This document shows, piece by piece, positions 42,772 to 51,253 of a stretch of DNA of 63,334 bases. Numbering within the stretch: the stretch's first letter is position 1; each line of letters begins with the position of its first letter. The notes under the pieces were generated by a model. The model saw only the letters and a program-made list of their open reading frames with translations. It had not been told where the DNA came from and did not search any database. Source of the stretch: Candidatus Latescibacterota bacterium (GTDB lineage: Bacteria > Latescibacterota > UBA2968 > UBA8231). The position numbers and the translations under genes were made by a program. Where the stretch lies: assembly GCA_022820485.1 (NCBI GenBank), contig JAJEFJ010000072.1, forward strand, positions 1 through 63,334. Reading direction: 5' to 3'.

Positions 42772-43899
42772 TCATGCAGACCCATCCCGGCTCAACGTAA
42801 GTACCGCGATTTCGGAAGGGGCACCGAGCCGCAGCGGCGGTCCCCAATAGCCAGTGCCTCGGTGGACGTAGATCCAAGTGTTGCGAAATTTGTGCAGGCC
42901 CGCGACATAGGGCTGTTGCAGGGGAATTGCGTACTTCCAAGGTATGAACTGGCCGCCGTGGGTGTGGCCCGATAGTTGCAGGTGGCAATCGGCTTGGCTG
43001 GCAGCCTCTATGCTGCGCGGTTGGTGCGCGAGCAGGATGCGCACATCGGCTCCGTCGCTCGCGGCAAGGGCCTTGGCCGGGTCTGATGCGTGGTCGGGGA
43101 CTAGCTCGCCGGCGCTGAAGTCGGTCGTGCCGGCCAAGGCGATCCGCCCACCGTCGCAGTCGATCTGGCGTAGCTCGTTGATCAGGACGTCGAAGCCGAG
43201 GCGGCGCGCCTGCTCAGTCCAGCTTTCCACGCCCGAGTAGTATTCGTGGTTGCCGGTGCAGAAATAGACTCCGAGTGGTGCGGTGAGTTCGGCTAGGGCG
43301 ACCGTGTGTGGGGCGAGTCGTTCGACAGTTCCGTCGGCGAGGTCGCCGGTGAAGGCGATTAGGTCGGGTTGCAATTCGTTGACGCGGGCGACGACGCGCT
43401 CGACAAAAGGGGCTTTGATGGTCGGGCCGACGTGGAGATCGCTGATTTGGACGATGCGCAGTCCGACTAGCGCGGGTGGGAGATCTGCGATAGGGACATC
43501 GACGCGGCGGACCGCTGGAGTGCGGCGGGCTTGGTAGTAGCCGTAGCACGCCGCGACCAAGGCTAGGGCAAAGGTCGCCAAGTCGATGCTGGCATTGAGC
43601 GCTGCGTCGATGGGATAGATCAATCCCAAGAGCAGTCCTCCAATATCGCGCAGGACTAGCAGCGTCGAGCAGACGGTGAAAAAGCCCATGCCGAGATAGG
43701 CCACCCAGGAGAGGGGATCTGTCAGCCAAGTTAGATGCGGACGGGAGCGCAGGCGAAAGAGCAACAAGGGCGTCAATAGTAGGAGCACTAGCGCCAATGC
43801 AGAAGCGATCTGTGTGGACGGAGGGAGATAGGGAATGAGCCGCCAGCCCGAATAGCCGTAGATTGAGCCGAGCAGCGATAGAAAAATCAGCGCAAACAT
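42772..43899 (-). CDS. membrane-anchored metallophosphoesterase
   Basis: A 375-aa protein with about four N-terminal membrane spans (MFALIFLSLLGSIYGYSGW to AALNASIDLATFALALVAA) and a calcineurin-like domain facing one side: SDLHVG, GDLADG, GNHEYYSG, LLAHQPRS and SGHTHGGQF carry the di-metal ligands. This is the YkuE/YaeI-like class, some of which act on lipid-linked phosphates. The ATG at 43899 was chosen because upstream codons run through a hairpin and show no domain. Confidence 0.88.
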   Translation of the reverse strand: MFALIFLSLLGSIYGYSGWRLIPYLPPSTQIASALALVLLLLTPLLLFRLRSRPHLTWLTDPLSWVAYLGMGFFTVCSTLLVLRDIGGLLLGLIYPIDAALNASIDLATFALALVAACYGYYQARRTPAVRRVDVPIADLPPALVGLRIVQISDLHVGPTIKAPFVERVVARVNELQPDLIAFTGDLADGTVERLAPHTVALAELTAPLGVYFCTGNHEYYSGVESWTEQARRLGFDVLINELRQIDCDGGRIALAGTTDFSAGELVPDHASDPAKALAASDGADVRILLAHQPRSIEAASQADCHLQLSGHTHGGQFIPWKYAIPLQQPYVAGLHKFRNTWIYVHRGTGYWGPPLRLGAPSEIAVLTLSRDGSA

Positions 43900-43979
43900 G
43901 CCATGGTCTTTGTTTGAGAGGAAGTGCGGCCTTTTATTGTAGAGGCAAGCCAAGACCTTTACAAGTCGAGGTACGCTGG

Positions 43980-44003
43980 CCGACGGGTCTTGTCTCCCGT
44001 CGG
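43980..44003. repeat. 24-bp hairpin in a divergent intergenic region
   Basis: CCGACGGG and CCCGTCGG are exact complements around an 8-base loop (TCTTGTCT). It lies between the divergent metallophosphoesterase and PhyH genes. It resembles a REP-type hairpin but does not share the core of the palindromes at 95 or 34534. Confidence 0.5.
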
Positions 44004-44074
44004 TCGAGTCGTTATTAAAGGACTTGGAGGCAGGGAAGAAAACGTAAACTAATTCAAACAGAAGGAGACTAACT

Positions 44075-44947
44075 GTGAAAGTGACTAGCCAACAGCTCGA
44101 CTTTTTTGCGGAAGAAGGGTACGTCATCATCAAAGGGGGGCTTACCGACGACGATCTCGCGCCGCTCATCGAGGATCACAATATCATCGTCGATGAAATC
44201 GCCCGCGATCTACACGGCCAAGGCAAGATTGCCAACCTCTACGAAAACGAGCCTTTTGCGCGGCGCTTGGCGTGTCTGGCCGAAGAGTGCGACGAGGTCG
44301 ATGGCTGTCCCGACATAGGGGAAACCCGCCGGCGTGGCACCTTTGAGTTTTTGCGCAATCAGAACCTCGTCGATCTGATTGAGCCTTTTATCGGTCCAGA
44401 AATTACCTGCAATGCCGTGTCGCACGTCCGGCCCAAGCTGCCGTCAACAGACGTGATCTTTCATCAGGATGCCGTGTTTACCACTCAGGAAGCAAAAGGT
44501 ATTCTACAGGTCACCGTTTGGATCCCCCTCGTCGAGTCAACCGAAGAAAACGGCTGCTTGCAGGTTCAGCCTCGGGTCCACCAGCGGCGCATGGTCTATT
44601 GGCGGTACGGGCAGGACCTGCCCCAGACCGAGCGGGTTAGCCTGCCCATGCAGAAGGGAGACGTTCTGTTCGTCCACAAACTGACGCCCCACGGCTCAGG
44701 CCCGAACAACACCAACGCCGTGCGTTGGAGCATGGATCTGCGCTACCAGAAAACGGGCGAGCCTTCCCCGCGGCCTGAATGGCCTAGTCTCGTCGCCCGC
44801 AGCCGGCGCGATCCCGCTGCGGAGACCGTGTATGAAGACTGGCGCGACCAATGGGCCGCCGGACTCGAAAAGACGCCTAAACAGATTCACTACGAGCGTC
44901 CAAACAAGCCTCTGCCCTTCACTGGAGAGATGTTTCTAGCGCGTTGA
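44075..44947 (+). CDS. phytanoyl-CoA dioxygenase (PhyH) family protein
   Basis: A 290-aa Fe(II)/2-oxoglutarate oxygenase. The iron-binding H-x-D is VIFHQDAVFTT and the distal histidine is in LTPHGSGPNNT, followed by the arginine in AVRWSMDLRYQ. The start is GTG at 44075 with AAGGAG seven bases upstream. The stop overlaps the TTG start of the kinase-like gene by 4 nt, so they form one unit; the oxygenase may hydroxylate the compound that the kinase phosphorylates, which is inference. Confidence 0.88.
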   Translation: MKVTSQQLDFFAEEGYVIIKGGLTDDDLAPLIEDHNIIVDEIARDLHGQGKIANLYENEPFARRLACLAEECDEVDGCPDIGETRRRGTFEFLRNQNLVDLIEPFIGPEITCNAVSHVRPKLPSTDVIFHQDAVFTTQEAKGILQVTVWIPLVESTEENGCLQVQPRVHQRRMVYWRYGQDLPQTERVSLPMQKGDVLFVHKLTPHGSGPNNTNAVRWSMDLRYQKTGEPSPRPEWPSLVARSRRDPAAETVYEDWRDQWAAGLEKTPKQIHYERPNKPLPFTGEMFLAR

Positions 44948-45924
44948 GAAAAAGAACGACAGACGCACCGCAGTTCCCCGAGCGATTCCTGCGCTACGCG
45001 ACTAGAGAATTTGGCATAGCAGGAGAGGCGTGGCTTGCGGAACTGCCGTCCATTCTCGCGCGGTGCTGCGCTAAGTGGGGTCTGACACTCGGCCAGCCGA
45101 CCGAGGAGATCAAGGTCAACTATATCGCCTACGTCGAGATGGAAAATGGGGAAGAGGCCGTGCTCAAGGTGGGCGTCCCACACGGCGATTTCAGCGCGGA
45201 GATGGAAGCGTTGGCGATCTACGAGGGCCGTGGGATCAACCGGCTCATCGACTGCGACAAAGTGCTCAACGCCATGCTGCTCGAACGACTGCGGCCGGGC
45301 AAGATGCTAGATTCTGTTGAGGACGCGCATGAGCAAAGCGAGATTGCGGCGCGTATCCTCCAGGAGCTACACGCGACTCCGCCGCCGTCGCACCACACAC
45401 TACCGCACTTTATGGATTGGATGCGCGGTGCATTCGCGGACGCTAGAAGCTGCAAAGATTCCGTGCGAGCGCGGGGCTATATCGAGCAGATTCCGCGCGT
45501 GGAATCCATGATGGGAATCCTGATGGAATCGGATGAACCCCAGATACTGCTACACGGCGACCTCCATCACTGGAACATTCTGTCCGACGCAGATCGCGGC
45601 TGGATGGCGATTGATCCGAAGGGCGTCATCGGGGCCTCGTGCCTGGACGTCGGTCGGTTCATCAACAACGCGATGGGATTCGGCGAGACTGCGGCGGAGA
45701 AGCGGGAGATCTTGTTAGAGGCGGTGACGGTTTTTAGCGATGTGCTGGGGGAAAACGAGGAGCGGATGTTTGCGGGGGCCTTTTGCGACAAGATCATGGG
45801 TTCATCGTGGGGATTGCAACAGGAGCCCGATGAGCACGAGGCGAGCTCGCAAGAGGCGCTTAAGGTAATGGTTGAGGTAGCGAGGGATGTGGATGATCGT
45901 CGGCTTCGATGGCGAGCTGTCTAG
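44944..45924 (+). CDS. APH(6)-like small-molecule phosphotransferase
   Basis: A 326-aa kinase of the streptomycin 6-kinase/hydroxyurea phosphotransferase class. Visible motifs are the ATP-binding lysine in EEAVLKVGVPHGD, the catalytic loop LLHGDLHHWNIL and the metal motif AIDPKGVIG. The TTG start at 44944 overlaps the PhyH stop. It could confer resistance to an aminocyclitol or hydroxyurea, or act in metabolism. Confidence 0.82.
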   Translation: MRKRTTDAPQFPERFLRYATREFGIAGEAWLAELPSILARCCAKWGLTLGQPTEEIKVNYIAYVEMENGEEAVLKVGVPHGDFSAEMEALAIYEGRGINRLIDCDKVLNAMLLERLRPGKMLDSVEDAHEQSEIAARILQELHATPPPSHHTLPHFMDWMRGAFADARSCKDSVRARGYIEQIPRVESMMGILMESDEPQILLHGDLHHWNILSDADRGWMAIDPKGVIGASCLDVGRFINNAMGFGETAAEKREILLEAVTVFSDVLGENEERMFAGAFCDKIMGSSWGLQQEPDEHEASSQEALKVMVEVARDVDDRRLRWRAV

Positions 45925-46047
45925 CGGTGCAGACGCACCAAGCCACATCGCGTTGCACCTACTCGCGTAGATGCAACGCGCGTCGTGCGTGGCTGGTTGG
46001 GCATTGAGGCGGACTTGCGCTTGCAGCCACTCATCCGCCTGTCATTG

Positions 46048-46380
46048 CTAACCCTTGAGCCGGTTGATCGCCCTTCTGACGAGGATGCTTATGACGGCGG
46101 CGTATAGAGCGATGCTGACCTGATCGACGATGGCGTCTAAGCGATCGCCAAGCGTGTCGAGAAGTTCTTGGTCCAGCACGTTCGCACTTGCAGCAGCGCC
46201 AACCGCAATGGTAACCGCCAAGTAGGCCGTCGCGTCCTCGGCGTCGATCGCTATCGCCCCGTATATCAGGCCCAGAACGACTAGCGCGAGCGTCAGGATG
46301 CCTCCTCCGATCGGGGCACCTGCCGCACCCTGAATGATGGCCACAAGAGCCACCAAGCCAACGATAATCCTGACTGCCAT
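46048..46380 (-). CDS. small integral membrane protein of unknown function
   Basis: A 110-aa protein with three to four hydrophobic stretches (IIVGLVALVAIIQGAAG, GGILTLALVVLGLIYGAI, AYLAVTIAVGAAASANV, VSIALYAAVISILV) and a short basic tail. AGGAGG is placed well before the ATG at 46380. Its neighbours give no hint of function. No family is recognised. Confidence 0.65.
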   Translation of the reverse strand: MAVRIIVGLVALVAIIQGAAGAPIGGGILTLALVVLGLIYGAIAIDAEDATAYLAVTIAVGAAASANVLDQELLDTLGDRLDAIVDQVSIALYAAVISILVRRAINRLKG

Positions 46381-46717
46381 TTCTCCCTCCTGGAGTAAGT
46401 TGGTAACGACCAGCGCCCTCAACCTCCCGTGACGGTCACCGAAGGTATAACGCGGTCGCAGGAACCACACCGCCAATGGAGAAAAAACTGTCTCAGAAAA
46501 AATCGATTATATGCCTATATGTCGTTCCGCCGGGATCGAATCTGTAGCTTGGTGCAGCTTGGTGCAGCTTGGTTAACTTGGTATAGGAATAGCCGAACCA
46601 TGCAGCGCCGCACCAATAGTTCGGATGGATAATGTAGAGAGATACGGTATTATCGGACGCGCATCAAGAAAATAATGATGCGCCGTAGTACAGGAGGACG
46701 TTTATAGGGGCGCTAAG
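46381..46717. other. 337-bp intergenic region with tandem words and a hairpin
   Basis: Nothing coding is seen. It holds a short tandem array of AGCTTGGTGC (46546-46581, about 2.5 copies plus a variant) and, at 46659-46683, an inverted repeat GCGCATCA/TGATGCGC with a 9-base loop. The latter lies 35 bp after the mnmA stop on the minus strand and may act as a weak terminator, although no clear T-tract follows. Confidence 0.5.
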
Positions 46718-47770
46718 CTAGGCGATGATGCCGCCGCCAAGGCAAATTTCACCGTCGTAGAACACGGCGTGCTGGCCTGGAGCAATGCCGGGATCGGGCG
46801 TGGATAAGGCGACGTGGGCGCGATCCGGCGCGAGCATCTGCACCTGACAGGGGATCAGGGCTGGCCCATGCCGGAGCTTGACATGGAGCGCGCCGTGCTC
46901 CGGTGCTCCGGCGATCCAGTGGATTTGTTCGGCGATTAGTTCGCGGCGTCCGGTTCGCGTTGGCGCGCTGCCGTGGGCGATGTACACGATGTTGTTGGCG
47001 ACGTCTTTGTCGGTCACATACCAAGGACCGCCGCCGAGTTGCAGGCCGTGTCGCTGGCCAATGGTGTAGAACCAATAGCCAGGGTGTTCGCCCTTCTTTT
47101 CTCCGCTCGCCTGCTCGACGATGTCGCCTTGGGCCTCTCCCAAGTGGAAGCGGACGAAGTCTCGGTAGTTGATCTTGCCCAAGAAGCACATGCCTTGGCT
47201 GTCGGGGCGGTCCTTGGCCGGCAGGTCGAATTCTGCGGCGAGTGCGCGCACTTGGTGCTTGTGCAGGTGGCCGATGGGCAAGCAGAGTCGAGCGAGTTGC
47301 GCTTGGCTCAGGTTGGAGAGGAAATAGGTCTGGTCTTTGACCGGATCGGCGGCGCGCCGGAGTTGATAACCGTCCGCGTTTTCCTCGACGCGGGCGTAGT
47401 GTCCGGAGGCAATTTGCTCGCACTCGTTGGCCACCCGCTGATAAAAGGCTCCGAACTTGACGCGCTGGTTGCACCAGATATCTGGGCTGGGCGTGCGCCC
47501 CGAGCGCAGCTCGGCCAACGCGTGTTCGACTATCTGCTCCCGGTACTCGCTTTGCAGCGGCACGATTTCGAGCGGCACCCCGAGCTGTTCGCAGGTGGCG
47601 CGGGCGTAGGTCAAATCCGTTTCCCACGGGCAGTCGCCGAGCGAAAACAGCTCGTCCTCTAGCCAGATCTTGAGGTAGTAGGCTTTGAGGGCGAGCCGCT
47701 TTTCACGCTGGAGCAGTGCGAGGGCCAACGAGCTATCGACCCCACCGGAGATCAGGACGGCGACGTTCAT
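46718..47770 (-). CDS. mnmA: tRNA-specific 2-thiouridylase MnmA
   Basis: A 350-aa enzyme that puts sulfur on U34 of Glu, Gln and Lys tRNAs. The PP-loop is VLISGGVDSSLAL, the first catalytic cysteine lies in SPDIWCNQRVKFG, the second in SQGMCFLGKINY, and the central GYWFYTIGQRHGL and the C-terminal barrel are typical. It follows the ahcY gene by 6 bp, so both are likely on one message. Confidence 0.93.
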   Translation of the reverse strand: MNVAVLISGGVDSSLALALLQREKRLALKAYYLKIWLEDELFSLGDCPWETDLTYARATCEQLGVPLEIVPLQSEYREQIVEHALAELRSGRTPSPDIWCNQRVKFGAFYQRVANECEQIASGHYARVEENADGYQLRRAADPVKDQTYFLSNLSQAQLARLCLPIGHLHKHQVRALAAEFDLPAKDRPDSQGMCFLGKINYRDFVRFHLGEAQGDIVEQASGEKKGEHPGYWFYTIGQRHGLQLGGGPWYVTDKDVANNIVYIAHGSAPTRTGRRELIAEQIHWIAGAPEHGALHVKLRHGPALIPCQVQMLAPDRAHVALSTPDPGIAPGQHAVFYDGEICLGGGIIA

Positions 47771-47776
47771 GGGATG

Positions 47777-49099
47777 CTAGTAGCGATAGTGCTCCGGCTT
47801 GTAAGGACCTTCCGCTGGGATTCCCAAATACGCGGCTTGGTCGTCGTCTAGTTCGTCGATTTCGACGCCCAGCTTTTGCAGGTGGAGACGCGCCACTTTT
47901 TCGTCGAGGTGCTTGGGCAACATGTACACGCCGACTGGATACTGCTCGTGACGGGTGTGCAATTCAATCTGCGCCAGGACTTGGTTGGTAAATGAGTTGG
48001 ACATGACAAAAGAGGGATGCCCGGTGGCGCAGCCTAAATTAACTAGGCGGCCCTCGGCCAACAGGATGACGCTGCGGCCATCGGGAAAGGTGAACTTATC
48101 GACTTGCGGCTTGATCTCAATGCGTTCAATTCCGCGATAGTTCACTAGTTCGGCTACTTGGATTTCGATGTCGAAGTGGCCGATGTTGCAGATGATGGCT
48201 CCGTCTTTCATCCGCTCCATTTGGTCGATGCGAATGATGTCGCGGCATCCCGTCGCCGTAACGAAGATATCGCCTTCGGCAATGGTGTCGGCCATTTTCT
48301 TGACCTCGTAGCCTTCCATGGCCGCCTGCAATGCGCAGATGGGATCGATCTCGGTGACGATCACCCGCGCCCCCAAGCCCCGCATGGCGTCGGCGCACCC
48401 TTTGCCGACATCGCCGTAACCAGCTACTACCACGACTTTGCCGGCGATCATTATGTCGGTAGCGCGCTTGATGCCATCGGCTAGCGACTCGCGGCAGCCG
48501 TAGAGGTTGTCGAATTTCGACTTGGTGACGCTGTCGTTGACGTTGATCGCTGGTACGGCAAGCGTCCCGGCTTCGAGCATCTGGTAGAGGTGGTGGACGC
48601 CGGTAGTCGTCTCTTCGGAGATGCCGCGGAGGTCCGGCAAAAGCTCTGGGTGCTTCTCGTGGATCCACTTGGTCAGGTCGCCGCCGTCGTCGAGAATCAG
48701 GTTGGGGCCAGCGCCGTCGGGCCAGCGCAGGGTTTGCTCGGTACACCACCAATACTCGTCCTCGGTCTCGCCCTTCCAGGCAAAGATCGGGATGCCGGTG
48801 GCGGCAAGGGCCGCGGCCGCGTGGTCTTGGGTCGAGAAAATGTTGCACGAGCACCAGCGCACCTGTGCCCCAAGCGCGGTGAGCGTCTCGATGAGTACCG
48901 CGGTCTGGATCGTCGCGTGCAAGGAGCCGGCAATTCGCGCACCTGCGAGTGGTTGGGCGACTCCGTACTCTTCACGCAAGGCCATCAGCCCGGGCATCTC
49001 TTGCTCGGCGAGAATGATTTCCTGTCGGCCCCATTCGGCCAGCGCTAGGTCGGCGACCTTGTAGTCTAGGTCAGCGGTCTTTTGTGCCGCGATTTCCAT
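47777..49099 (-). CDS. ahcY: adenosylhomocysteinase
   Basis: A 440-aa cytosolic enzyme that splits S-adenosylhomocysteine into adenosine and homocysteine, keeping methyltransferases active. Substrate residues are seen in [20 protein letters not shown] and [16 protein letters not shown]. The NAD site is [18 protein letters not shown], and the C-terminus ends with KPEHYRY, which completes the neighbour's NAD pocket. The ATG at 49099 gives the standard family length. No SAH riboswitch could be recognised in the 174 bp upstream. Confidence 0.95.
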   Translation of the reverse strand: MEIAAQKTADLDYKVADLALAEWGRQEIILAEQEMPGLMALREEYGVAQPLAGARIAGSLHATIQTAVLIETLTALGAQVRWCSCNIFSTQDHAAAALAATGIPIFAWKGETEDEYWWCTEQTLRWPDGAGPNLILDDGGDLTKWIHEKHPELLPDLRGISEETTTGVHHLYQMLEAGTLAVPAINVNDSVTKSKFDNLYGCRESLADGIKRATDIMIAGKVVVVAGYGDVGKGCADAMRGLGARVIVTEIDPICALQAAMEGYEVKKMADTIAEGDIFVTATGCRDIIRIDQMERMKDGAIICNIGHFDIEIQVAELVNYRGIERIEIKPQVDKFTFPDGRSVILLAEGRLVNLGCATGHPSFVMSNSFTNQVLAQIELHTRHEQYPVGVYMLPKHLDEKVARLHLQKLGVEIDELDDDQAAYLGIPAEGPYKPEHYRY

Positions 49100-49273
49100 T
49101 GAGTTCTCCTTATGTGCAGTGAATGGTTTTTTTTTGTGGCTATAAATTAGGCAATTAATGATATACGCGCCTGCGAATGGGCAAGTGCGCCGCAAGTTGA
49201 CGGTCTAACTCCCACACCCTACCTTGCCCCCATCCTCACAATCCTGCCTATCGCGTGCTATATCCAACCTATC

Positions 49274-49840
49274 ATGCAATCCCTCGTCTCCCCCTCCGTC
49301 CTGTACCGGGATAGCTTCCTAAAGGGAGCGGCCGAGTTTTTAGCCGAAGGCCGTTTCGACTCGACGTATGCCCGATCCCTCGGCTACGACAGCGACTCCC
49401 TCGCCGACCAGTTCCCGCAATTCGTGCGCGACCTCAAGGCTCTGGCCGATGAGACAGGTTTGCGGGTGCGGTACCCAGATCGGGTGCTCTGGCTTGTACA
49501 CGACGGCGACTACATCGGCCAAACCTCTATAAGACCTGAGCTCAGCACTCCCTATCTGCTTACTTACGGCGGGCACATTGGCTACAGCATTCGACCCTCG
49601 CGGCGGTGTCGCGGTTACGGCAAGGCCATCCTCGCCCTGACGCTGGAGGTATCGCGGGAAATCGGGCTGCGCCGCGTGCTGGTCACCTGCGACTCGGACA
49701 ACATTGGCTCGCGCAAGATCATCGAACACAACGGCGGCCAATTCGAAAGCGCGATGGCCATGCCCAGCCAAGCATTCCGCGCCGAGGGCCGCAAACCCGC
49801 GCCGCTCATTGAAAAGTTGCGCTACTGGATTGACTTGTGA
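49274..49840 (+). CDS. GNAT-family N-acetyltransferase
   Basis: A 188-aa protein with the GNAT acetyl-CoA loop YSIRPSRRCRGYGKAILALT (R-x-x-G-x-G/A) and the following strand RVLVTCDSDNIGSRKIIEHN. The N-terminal part (FLAEGRFDSTYARSLGY) resembles acetyltransferases that act on small amines or peptides. It is a single gene divergent from ahcY. Confidence 0.88.
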   Translation: MQSLVSPSVLYRDSFLKGAAEFLAEGRFDSTYARSLGYDSDSLADQFPQFVRDLKALADETGLRVRYPDRVLWLVHDGDYIGQTSIRPELSTPYLLTYGGHIGYSIRPSRRCRGYGKAILALTLEVSREIGLRRVLVTCDSDNIGSRKIIEHNGGQFESAMAMPSQAFRAEGRKPAPLIEKLRYWIDL

Positions 49841-49858
49841 TGGGAATTAGGAACTAAC

Positions 49859-50003
49859 GTTACGCAGCCTTTGTCATGCCTGCGTAAGCAGGCATCCAGA
49901 AAGTCCCATTGGTGGCCTAGGTGCAGACTGGATTCCCACTTGCGCGGGAATGACCATTCGGGACAGCAACGGCAGGAAGCCGCAAACAATAAAACTGCGT
50001 AAC
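49859..50003. repeat. repeat-rich spacer with a dRS3-like element
   Basis: The segment is framed by GTTACGCAG (49859-49867) and its complement CTGCGTAAC (49995-50003). Inside are the hairpin ATGCCTGC-GTAA-GCAGGCAT (49876-49895) and ATTCCC-N8-GGGAAT (49932-49951), the dRS3-type consensus, in the opposite orientation to the copy at 52708-52727. The layout suggests a small non-autonomous element upstream of the sigma-factor promoter. Confidence 0.5.
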
Positions 50004-50051
50004 ATCAGGGCTTAATTTTTTCGCTACTTTTTTCGCTAACATTTTCCGCGC

Positions 50052-50080
50052 GTAAAACTTTTTGTGCTCGGTCTTCGTCT
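50052..50080 (+). promoter_or_regulatory. ECF-type promoter of the sigma-factor operon
   Basis: AAAACTT (50054-50060), 15 bases and CGTCT (50076-50080) form the AAC/CGTC pattern of ECF promoters. The same words with the same 15-base spacing lie at 52964-52990. T-rich DNA (TTAATTTTTTCGCT from 50012) lies upstream, as it does before the second copy. The -10 box ends 8 bases before the ATG at 50089, so the transcript would be almost leaderless. Autoregulation is the likely purpose. Confidence 0.65.
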
Positions 50081-50088
50081 TAGAGGGT

Positions 50089-50646
50089 ATGAGCGACGCC
50101 GATCTCATCCTGCGTTTCAGGGCTGGTCAGCACCAAGCGTTCAATCTCTTGGTATGGCGCTGGCAGAATCGCCTCTACCACTTCGCGCTCCGCTACAGCG
50201 GCGATGTCGAAGACGCGCGCGACCTCTGCCAGCAGAGCTTTATCCGCGCCTATCGTCAGTTGCACCGGCTGCGCGACCCCGAGCGCTTTTCTACGTGGCT
50301 CTATCAGATTGCCGCCAATCTGTGCCGCGACCACCTGCGCCAGCGAGTGCAGCACGTTTCGCTTGACGCGTACGAGGAAGCAAGCGACCGGCCGCATCCG
50401 GCCCTGTGTCAAGCCGCCGATACGGACAAGGGTGAGCTGCGCGATCTGCTCAACCGTGCCTTGCAGGCTCTGCCCGAAGAACAGCGAGTCGTCGTGGTGC
50501 TCAAGGAATACGAGGGGCTGAAGTTTCGGGAAATCGCCGAAGTGCTCGACGCTCCGATCAACACGGTTAAGTCGCGCCTTTACTACGGCCTCAAGGCCCT
50601 GCGAAAAACCTTTAACCAGTGGGACATTGACCGAGATGGACTGTAA
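50089..50646 (+). CDS. ECF-family RNA polymerase sigma factor
   Basis: A 185-aa sigma factor with region 2 (DLILRFRAGQHQAFNLLVW, then DVEDARDLCQQSFIRAYRQL) and region 4 (LQALPEEQRVVVVLKEYEG, then FREIAEVLDAPINTVKSRLY). The next gene encodes a zinc-finger anti-sigma factor and overlaps its end by 11 nt, the usual sigma/anti-sigma arrangement. Matching promoters before this gene and before 53033 suggest that it drives both operons. Confidence 0.93.
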   Translation: MSDADLILRFRAGQHQAFNLLVWRWQNRLYHFALRYSGDVEDARDLCQQSFIRAYRQLHRLRDPERFSTWLYQIAANLCRDHLRQRVQHVSLDAYEEASDRPHPALCQAADTDKGELRDLLNRALQALPEEQRVVVVLKEYEGLKFREIAEVLDAPINTVKSRLYYGLKALRKTFNQWDIDRDGL

Positions 50647-51244
50647 CGTAAAAAAAGAAGACTTGATCACCTTTTTCTACGGAGAATGCGAGGAAGGTGA
50701 ACAGGAGCGCATGAAAGAACATGTGGCCGCCTGTGCGACGTGCCGCCGCGAACTCGACGCGCTTGCCAGTACGCAGGCATTGCTGCGGGCTTGGCCGGAC
50801 GAGACCCCGCGCCTCGACCTGACGTTTGTCGAGGCTGAGGTGCCGCGTCGGCGCTTCCGGCTGATGGCGGGTTTGGCCGCTGCTGCTGCGGCCGCTGTGG
50901 TCCTCTTTTTCGCGTGGCCGGAGTTTGAACTCAGCTATCGCGCCGGCGAACTCGACCTCAAGTGGGGAGAGACACTGGCGGACGAACCTCCCACGCGGGC
51001 GGATTTACTGGCCACACAGGAGGGCACCGTCGCGTTAATGAACCAACTGCTGCGGGCTTCTGAAATGCGCCAGCAGCGCGTCTTCGACCATTTGCTGACC
51101 GAGATTCAAGCCCAGCGCTACCAAGACTTGCAACTCATCAACCGCCAGTTTGAACAATTCGACCGCGAGATCTACATCCACTTGCGCCGCGACGAAGCAC
51201 CCGTGATGGAAGTGCTGCCGGCAATGCGCTATATCGACCCATAG
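50636..51244 (+). CDS. anti-sigma factor with zinc-finger (zf-HC2) and one membrane span
   Basis: A 202-aa protein. The N-terminal zinc-finger anti-sigma domain has ITFFYGECEEGEQERMKEH followed by H-x3-C-x2-C in HVAACATCRREL. A single membrane span (LMAGLAAAAAAAVVLFFAW) lies at about residues 78-96. The remaining 105 residues would be periplasmic and end in a coiled-coil-like stretch (QRYQDLQLINRQFEQFDREI), a likely signal-sensing part. It is expected to hold the sigma factor at the membrane until an envelope signal arrives. Confidence 0.85.
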   Translation: MDCNVKKEDLITFFYGECEEGEQERMKEHVAACATCRRELDALASTQALLRAWPDETPRLDLTFVEAEVPRRRFRLMAGLAAAAAAAVVLFFAWPEFELSYRAGELDLKWGETLADEPPTRADLLATQEGTVALMNQLLRASEMRQQRVFDHLLTEIQAQRYQDLQLINRQFEQFDREIYIHLRRDEAPVMEVLPAMRYIDP

Positions 51245-51253
51245 GAGATTGCC

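Noticed and set aside
46546..46581. Short tandem AGCTTGGTGC repeats as a CRISPR-like array
   Set aside because: Units are only 10 bp, directly abutting and without spacers.
46749..47627. A 292-codon minus-strand frame inside mnmA
   Set aside because: It is an alternate-frame shadow of mnmA with an arginine-rich, low-complexity translation.
49100..49273. SAH or SAM riboswitch upstream of ahcY
   Set aside because: No recognisable conserved core could be matched in the 174-bp gap. A covariance-model search would decide.
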